Notes under the pieces: model-generated
Seen by the model: only the letters and a program-made list of their open reading frames with translations
Told to the model about the DNA's origin: nothing
Database searches by the model: none
Assembly (NCBI GenBank): GCA_900548135.1
Contig: URJC01000053.1
Span: 1-11,299, forward strand
DNA from: an uncultured Odoribacter sp.
Lineage (GTDB): Bacteria; Bacteroidota; Bacteroidia; Bacteroidales; Marinifilaceae
Length of the DNA: 11,299 nucleotides
Reading direction: 5' to 3'
Part shown: one piece after another, positions 8,401 through 11,299 of the stretch
Numbering within the stretch: position 1 is the stretch's first letter
Layout: the number at the start of each line of letters is the position of its first letter
Program-made: the position numbers and the translations under genes

Positions 8401-9160
8401 CGGAGGGAACGACGGTAAGGGGAAAGCCCGGAATATCCAGTGTGGTATGCTTTCCACTGAGATTGGCAAGAAAGGCCGGGAGATTACCGGACCTCAAAAA
8501 GCTGCAATGGAACTGAAGCGGATGATCCAGGAAGTACGGATTACACGTCCTGAAATTAATGAAGGCAAGATCAGGGTGAAACGTTTATTGAATGAGAAAT
8601 ATCGGCATATTTTCAAAGGAGAAATGAATAGTTCGGAATTGTGGCGGTATAATTTCTTTATCTATCAGCTCGAGAATATGAAGAAAGCCGACTATCGCCG
8701 GATGGACGATATCAACCGTAAGGTAGATATGAGCAATCTGGTGGATTTTACCCCGGTGTGTCCGGAGAAAGAGTTCAGTCCCCTGTTAGTGAATCCGAAT
8801 TTGAATATTGAACTAAGCAGTTTCAGTGAGACCTTTGAGGAATTGATGAGTTTACCCAATTACCCGGAATTTGCCCGTGAATTTGCGGAACATATGGAGC
8901 AATTGTATATCGCGGACGGGTATAGTGAGGAGACGAATATTAATAATATGATTGTACAATTGTTATTGATGGAAGGTTATATTACCACAGAGGACGTGGC
9001 CCGGGGAAGTGTTATAGAAAAAGTGAACCGGGAAACCATAGCTGCTGCTAAGTATGCTGTAGTGAAGTTCTTAGAAGTCCAAAATCAGGAGAAAACAAGT
9101 GAAAGTACGTTGCAAAAGGAAAGCAGAAAACCAGTTTCAAAAACTTCAAAGAAAAAGTAG
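2450..9160 (+). CDS. Giant PLP aminotransferase / HprK-PEPCK-like P-loop protein
   Basis: An intact 2236-residue frame with no signal peptide or membrane segment, so presumably cytoplasmic. I recognise two catalytic modules. First, a fold-type I (class I/II) PLP aminotransferase, about residues 450-1010: GGGR at 457-460 may start it, then NDPNNPTG at 671-678 (NPTG loop), DEAY at 704-707 (Asp704 to the pyridine nitrogen, Tyr707 to the PLP hydroxyl), Lys748 in STTKNLSATGDRLG as Schiff-base lysine, Arg756 as phosphate ligand, GSYLF at 944-948 and Arg985 in LVRFAIGG as likely carboxylate-binding arginine. About 196 residues separate Lys748 from Gly944, roughly 100 more than usual. Second, a P-loop domain from about 1650: Walker A GDSGVGKSE at 1692-1700, IAGD with Asp1726, and PENFLLYTDAHG at 1817-1828. 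The Walker A string is like HPr kinase; the later segments recall ATP-type PEP carboxykinase. Residues 1-450 and 1010-1650 are mostly helical and unrecognised, with a possible coiled coil near 345-375. The tail is Lys/Ser-rich. Substrate and pathway are unknown. Confidence 0.9.
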   Translation: MKIKGEPRAFLSNEARQLLNLYESLGERAEIFLPRHIYDNLTSFVKLCFEEPDDPTTQQSEINRYLLKFREDIPGYTDVALMLCPHNDSKAFELSGRRGTFVKRINEFLDTEAVNPDSRALLKNIKDTHDFSVGTPPVRSRHIEFISQVQLGGQVRDLRKYRDVIGVTGDLNEAHWNYLMDTLEQMISQSTHYTTGAEKADFLNRMRWAVNFKGLNGMITTVVSGNADKAVSLLRGDVFSRNSVQVLENPSAEELFEQMCVDTTSVFVVKARHMRVNPFSGEKWFPLLTRLVIVDDSRESRSSNTSLVFCFHNGIINTLNKVHTKKLGSPANTQLNLRLILENVNPSFLAEFREKIEVQIKEYEKEINHILTEQIGTTGDAVKRLNVFKLDMFSRKIVQDKYSLEKLRDFIYFLENCHKEEKRQVQTRELIDEFESRIRQYFYSDSPQIQVLSVLEGGGRNQIRTYGQYLLQKPLHRLEDKVYKACELILSIIPSNYERTLKNHFHKNFGINLFLEKYQAYITKVDNDANNKGRYDNFLNDLGIRDKYRALAVEDQNIVKEFLSALGNLEQTSVSDSVQMIIRDLLFNPNGKPKPYIIYNGMQAWEYKDLLPDDTFDINPFDIEIENLPDGRLAYERLTDKLLRIKSTLALFDDSGSLWDLFCENTTILINDPNNPTGYSDFNTEALNSFLKLMNTCKITLFLDEAYADSVKVTDKNMPKWRTISRYIINNINAQSNIRAVSSLSTTKNLSATGDRLGALAVTPQAASVADFVRQHNSSSHGNNNSLLMLNNLLEIAQVAKKIKDTLESELPKNASRFKIKETLIRFVNEQIGRTEKSNANSVANRQLHKTAGFEGSPLYLFLLDELVALDKLDILALPDDFKYHNEPFFVYYQKRLVENLNRFRVNKNFRTESLQRMNWAKEVAQRVIARFEGTEVTCLPSDGSYLFNFRVGACFSYADLLCFCQYLALNRGVAAVPYPTGLVRFAIGGFLSDTEESKQVFKYELEDGFTIFMKYWTQFAAKRLDPAYKEVESHTILNEIFAYAKAQELIDAIIADYPLSAKYKKDKAPSLQIRDIRTLYHASPERSGVSITTIDRSVNSVIELHGDKIGSCRDVFEFIRSAAFTKVYENLLAQIYKKVPAIADLDFNTVSSKYSKAVILKYITNKKTFQPNYNVLDDPMEKNVMREILIEMEHILFSDSKVKILAIDATGNPELDKSKLEGINVIIKKYIREILLHFNLPFEKESLEPSRKEIVRVAGETFEEIIGIKLSDLNLQIWVDEFINRLRALPEFKGTLLAQKCLGYIMDSIAAGINKEHIPVTDKILFLYLLNNDHSFYRLVSAKLKYFSDKIEACEDGEVKMFTEEFITEIMPSQLKEINDYIMRRRDIKVAEEEIHRVSRKVVLFYISMIKRTKGTDYYRRYTHTLVRLVETAFLKQNSSVNEMVQHGISIYKGFEMENKVLESFDNGRISWINELMCKCGVISSEQPVQEHTRIVTDAKKREYPFHKVDRLETRSKELTEDAGPNDYLKLLDLRPDSSFFANRLSRFIANMDSDDYRCKVVKHGMVKELVIFQKGYMKYLTDNYRLNYTEDISIRDIKNFVPDVISFLGAPEKLISFPQIGYFDIPGPNGNIKTIVTPLKQKVDYFGDVKKPRLTVINEKIKEIGGNPRHGSLFAVEENDGSIFVVEINGDSGVGKSEMIAAFILKWLRNNLEGVRSVKLIAGDMFHEFQDAEGNLYGIGTEVGDFSRTTDFDPDYIRYYKYLFESSADSNVEDLNSRSTVSGMCDITMPYKIDIMLSAGNYSKEEAGITRVDNPENFLLYTDAHGERKEKATSQDGPNFQRTLKRYTADKNIVDVIARHGNYLDDILDWDYVENERQYYLASSYKLLDKINITEVVNLIFDGKQFRRDGVVYTILTVSFDMIQNRFIAAVSYGEEETREMKIDRKMFSAIFDSLASTPGGQPFIAEEGQLDSVMNLVRIMRGGNDGKGKARNIQCGMLSTEIGKKGREITGPQKAAMELKRMIQEVRITRPEINEGKIRVKRLLNEKYRHIFKGEMNSSELWRYNFFIYQLENMKKADYRRMDDINRKVDMSNLVDFTPVCPEKEFSPLLVNPNLNIELSSFSETFEELMSLPNYPEFAREFAEHMEQLYIADGYSEETNINNMIVQLLLMEGYITTEDVARGSVIEKVNRETIAAAKYAVVKFLEVQNQEKTSESTLQKESRKPVSKTSKKK

Positions 9161-9173
9161 TCTTTAGATTTTA

Positions 9174-9191
9174 TCGTCATTATTTCGTCAT
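9174..9191. repeat. Paired TCGTCAT direct repeats, one helical turn apart
   Basis: TCGTCAT occurs at 9174-9180 and 9185-9191, with starts 11 bases apart, and is followed by eight Ts (9193-9200). No stem precedes the T run, so it is not a normal intrinsic terminator for the giant gene. Two identical heptamers on the same DNA face, 30-50 bases upstream of a promoter-like box, could bind an activator of the phosphonate unit. This reading is weak. Confidence 0.3.
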
Positions 9192-9222
9192 ATTTTTTTT
9201 AATATCGGCGTAACATTGGGTT

Positions 9223-9255
9223 CATAGCTTTGTCACAGTTAAAGACAAGGCTATG
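9223..9255. repeat. 12-bp inverted repeat spanning -7 box and start codon
   Basis: CATAGCTTTGTC (9223-9234) and GACAAGGCTATG (9244-9255) are reverse complements except for one position, which can still form a G-U pair in RNA; the spacer is 9 bases. The left arm contains the -7 box and the right arm ends with the transporter ATG. At the DNA level this is a plausible operator for a dimeric repressor. In an mRNA reading through from the giant gene, it would bury the start codon in a hairpin, whereas a transcript begun at about 9239 would lack the left arm. Confidence 0.55.
9225..9232 (+). promoter_or_regulatory. -7 box of the phosphonate unit
   Basis: TAGCTTTG matches the Bacteroidales primary-sigma -7 consensus TAnnTTTG at every defined position. 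It lies 20 bases before the transporter ATG, so transcription would begin near 9239 and leave a leader of about 14 bases. No TTTG -33 element is present at normal spacing (the region is AATATC), which would suit an activator-dependent promoter. Confidence 0.5.
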
Positions 9256-10566
9256 AATTTTTCTTTTATCCGGGATCGTAGATCATTTTCAGATTTTATT
9301 TTTATTCTGTGGGCAGGAGGAGCGGCCCTGCTTTCTTATTCGTTAGTATATGCATTGCGTAAACCTTTTACGGCTGCTACATTTGATGGGCTGAGTATTT
9401 GGGGAATGGATTATAAGGTTGTAGTGACTATTACTCAGATTTTAGGTTATTTGTTGGCCAAGTTTATCGGCATTAAATTGATTTCTGAGTTAAAGGGACA
9501 ACATCGTTTAAAATTTATTTTGGGGGCGATTGTTTTAGCTGAGTTGGCTTTAGTCGGTTTTGCTATCCTGCCGTCTCCGGGTAATATCTTTGCTATGTTT
9601 TTTAATGGGCTGGCTTTGGGATGTATGTGGGGAGTGATTTTCAGTTTTATAGAAGGGCGGCGGGTAACGGATATGCTAGCCAGTTTATTGGGGATTAGCA
9701 TGGTGATTAGTTCAGGTGCAGCGAAATCCCTGGGATTGTTTGTGATGGACCATTGGCAGGTCAGTGAGTTTTGGATGCCTGCCCTGATCGGTGGTTGTGC
9801 TTTGCCATGCCTGGCTTTATTGGGATATGTGTTGCAATCTCTGCCAAAACCTTCCGAAGAAGACAGAGCTTTGAAAGCAGAGCGGATGACTTTGGATGGA
9901 AGGCAACGCTGGGCTTTATTCAAAAATTATATGCCTTTTCTCTCTATTATTTTAGTCGCTAATTTTTTGTTGGTGGCTTTACGGGATATAAAGGAAGATT
10001 TTCTGGTGAAAATATTTGATGTTGCGGGGAGTGGTTATTCTTCATGGATATTCGCTCAATTGGACAGTATCGTTACTTTGATTATCTTGATCATCTTCGG
10101 ATTAATGGTTTTTGTCCGTAATAATATGCGGGTTTTATTGATTTTATTGAGTTTGGTGATTTTGGGCATGCTGACCATGTCTTTTATTTCGTTGAGATAT
10201 GAGGCATTGCAACTAAGTCCGGTAGTTTGGTTATTTATTCAAAGTCTCTGTTTGTATCTTGCTTATTTGTGTTTTCAGACTATTTTCTTTGATCGTTTTA
10301 TAGCTTGTTTCCGTATCCGGGGGAATGTCGGTTTTTTTATTGTATTGATTGATTTCATCGGTTATTTAGGAACGGTGATTGTCTTAGCCATAAAGGAATT
10401 TTTAAATCCGGATATCAATTGGTTATCGTTTTATAACCAATTGGCGGGTTATGTGGGTTTGGGATGCAGTGTATTATTTGTCGGTGCTTGGGTTTATCTG
10501 TACCGGCAGGCAAAACGAAGAGCGTCTGAAAAGGTGATGCCTCTGGAAACTGCTCATGCTTATTGA
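9253..10566 (+). CDS. MFS transporter, DUF5690-like, probable phosphonate/organophosphate importer
   Basis: A 437-residue, very hydrophobic inner-membrane protein with about 12 transmembrane helices in two halves, split by a charged loop near 198-222 (SEEDRALKAERMTLDGRQR). The overall type recalls the Bacteroidota family DUF5690, which I name from memory. Two motifs suggest the organophosphate:phosphate antiporter group: SLVYALRKPF near the end of helix 1 (Arg36) resembles the YYLVRKNF segment holding Arg45 of E. coli GlpT, and FLLVALRDIKEDF in helix 7 (Arg244) resembles the segment holding GlpT Arg269. In GlpT these two arginines bind substrate phosphate. With phnX 40 bases downstream and no terminator between, import of a phosphonate such as 2-aminoethylphosphonate is the likely role; direction and exact substrate are inferred. 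ATG at 9253 is preceded by AAGG with only two bases between, so ribosome binding is weak. Transcription probably starts at the TAGCTTTG box. Confidence 0.82.
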   Translation: MNFSFIRDRRSFSDFIFILWAGGAALLSYSLVYALRKPFTAATFDGLSIWGMDYKVVVTITQILGYLLAKFIGIKLISELKGQHRLKFILGAIVLAELALVGFAILPSPGNIFAMFFNGLALGCMWGVIFSFIEGRRVTDMLASLLGISMVISSGAAKSLGLFVMDHWQVSEFWMPALIGGCALPCLALLGYVLQSLPKPSEEDRALKAERMTLDGRQRWALFKNYMPFLSIILVANFLLVALRDIKEDFLVKIFDVAGSGYSSWIFAQLDSIVTLIILIIFGLMVFVRNNMRVLLILLSLVILGMLTMSFISLRYEALQLSPVVWLFIQSLCLYLAYLCFQTIFFDRFIACFRIRGNVGFFIVLIDFIGYLGTVIVLAIKEFLNPDINWLSFYNQLAGYVGLGCSVLFVGAWVYLYRQAKRRASEKVMPLETAHAY

Positions 10567-10606
10567 TTGGTTTTATTCTAATTACAGTAATATTTGATTT
10601 AAGGAC

Positions 10607-11299
10607 ATGAAAAAAGTTAGTTGTGTCATTATGGATTGGGCCGGAACGGCTGTCGATTTTGGGTGTTTTGCTCCATTGAATGCTTTTTTGAGGGTGTTTC
10701 AGGAGCAAGGAGTGACGATCACTTACCGGCAAGCCCGTGAACCGATGGGATTATTAAAGATTGAACATATAAAGGCTATTTTGAAAATGCCTGAAGTGAG
10801 TGAAAGGTTTCGTATAGCACATGGACGGGAATGGAATCAGAATGATGTCGCAATCATGTATCAGAGTTTTGAGAAACATTTGTTTGCTTCACTTCAGGAT
10901 TTTACGACTCCTGTTCCGGGAGTTATAGAGACAATGGAACAATTACGTCGTGAAGGGATCCGTATTGGTTCAACGACAGGGTATACCGACGCTATGATGA
11001 AAATTGTACAACCCGGAGCTGCTGCTCAGGGATATACTGTAGATTGTCTGGTAACTCCGGATCATTTGCCTGCCGGACGCCCGGCTCCTTATATGATTTA
11101 CCGGAACATGACAGAGCTGGCGATTCCTTCTGTTGACGAGGTGGTTAAAGTTGGAGATACTATCGCCGATATCCGGGAAGGATTGAATGCAAAAGTTTGT
11201 TCTGTCGGAGTAATTACAGGTAGTAATGAGTTGGGGTTGACCGAGGAGGAATACAAAACTATGCCTGAACCGGAGTTATATACTTTGAAACAAGAGGTC
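10607..11299 (+). CDS. phnX: Phosphonoacetaldehyde hydrolase (phosphonatase), 3' end missing
   Basis: PhnX cleaves the C-P bond of phosphonoacetaldehyde to acetaldehyde and phosphate, the second step of 2-aminoethylphosphonate breakdown after the transaminase PhnW. It is a cytoplasmic haloacid-dehalogenase-superfamily enzyme. The 231 residues present contain MDWAGT with nucleophile Asp10, MGLLKIEH with Lys51 (the Schiff-base lysine, Lys53 in the Bacillus cereus enzyme), STTGYT at 122-127, AGRP with Arg158, and VGDTIAD with Asp184 and Asp188. All sit two positions earlier than their B. cereus counterparts as I recall them, so no catalytic residue is missing. ELGLTEEEY near the end is also typical. 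No stop occurs before the window edge; about 35-40 residues are missing compared with the usual 265-275. The start at 10607 has AAGGA one base upstream. The 40-base gap after the transporter has no terminator, so the two are probably one operon. Confidence 0.95.
   Translation, partial: MKKVSCVIMDWAGTAVDFGCFAPLNAFLRVFQEQGVTITYRQAREPMGLLKIEHIKAILKMPEVSERFRIAHGREWNQNDVAIMYQSFEKHLFASLQDFTTPVPGVIETMEQLRREGIRIGSTTGYTDAMMKIVQPGAAAQGYTVDCLVTPDHLPAGRPAPYMIYRNMTELAIPSVDEVVKVGDTIADIREGLNAKVCSVGVITGSNELGLTEEEYKTMPEPELYTLKQEV

Noticed and set aside
9193..9200. Run of eight Ts after the giant gene as an intrinsic terminator
   Set aside because: No stem-loop immediately precedes the run; the bases before it are direct repeats, not inverted ones.
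9447..9923. 158-residue minus-strand open frame inside the transporter gene
   Set aside because: Antisense shadow of the transmembrane coding sequence, without motifs or its own signals.
10585..10600. Promoter-like TAATATTTG before phnX
   Set aside because: It has one base too many between TA and TTTG, and the short spacer after the transporter fits operon read-through better.
1..11299. CRISPR arrays, tRNA or rRNA genes, insertion sequences and attachment sites
   Set aside because: I saw no regularly spaced repeats, cloverleaf with CCA-like end, transposase motif, or long terminal inverted repeats on either strand by reading; a program search was not possible.

Overview
The window looks like chromosomal DNA from a gut-type member of the Bacteroidales (phylum Bacteroidota). 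It carries the end of a SusC/SusD outer-membrane nutrient-uptake pair, near matches to the Bacteroidales -7 promoter element TAnnTTTG, and mostly AT-rich leaders without Shine-Dalgarno sites. The genus cannot be fixed from the sequence. All supported genes lie on the + strand; the minus-strand open frames look like shadows of them.

Layout. Positions 1-44 hold the last 13 codons of a SusC-like TonB-dependent receptor. Its stop codon touches a SusD/RagB-family surface lipoprotein gene (56-1468), and a 14-bp perfect hairpin (1493-1529) closes that operon. The gap 1530-1866 is not empty: it holds a small free-standing unit made of a weak candidate promoter, a strong AGGAG site, a 30-codon reading frame (1717-1809) and a GAAA-loop terminator with seven Ts. 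Next come a YafP-like GNAT acetyltransferase (1867-2388) and a very large 2236-residue cytoplasmic protein (2450-9160).

The giant protein is the most unusual object here. Its middle is a fold-type I PLP aminotransferase domain with the full active-site set (NPTG, DEAY, Schiff-base Lys748, Arg756). Near the C-terminus is a P-loop domain whose Walker A sequence GDSGVGKSE matches HPr kinase, with downstream spacing and motifs reminiscent of ATP-dependent PEP carboxykinase. The other roughly 1,200 residues resemble nothing I recognise. Its function is unknown.

The right end is a phosphonate unit: a 12-TM MFS protein (DUF5690-like by my recollection; 9253-10566) that appears to keep both phosphate-binding arginines of the GlpT/UhpT organophosphate antiporters, followed 40 bases later by phnX, phosphonoacetaldehyde hydrolase (10607 to the window end, incomplete). 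Together they suggest import of a phosphonate such as 2-aminoethylphosphonate and C-P bond cleavage to acetaldehyde and phosphate. The matching transaminase PhnW is not in the window and may lie just downstream. A perfect TAnnTTTG box inside a 12-bp inverted repeat that runs into the transporter start codon suggests a regulated promoter for this unit.
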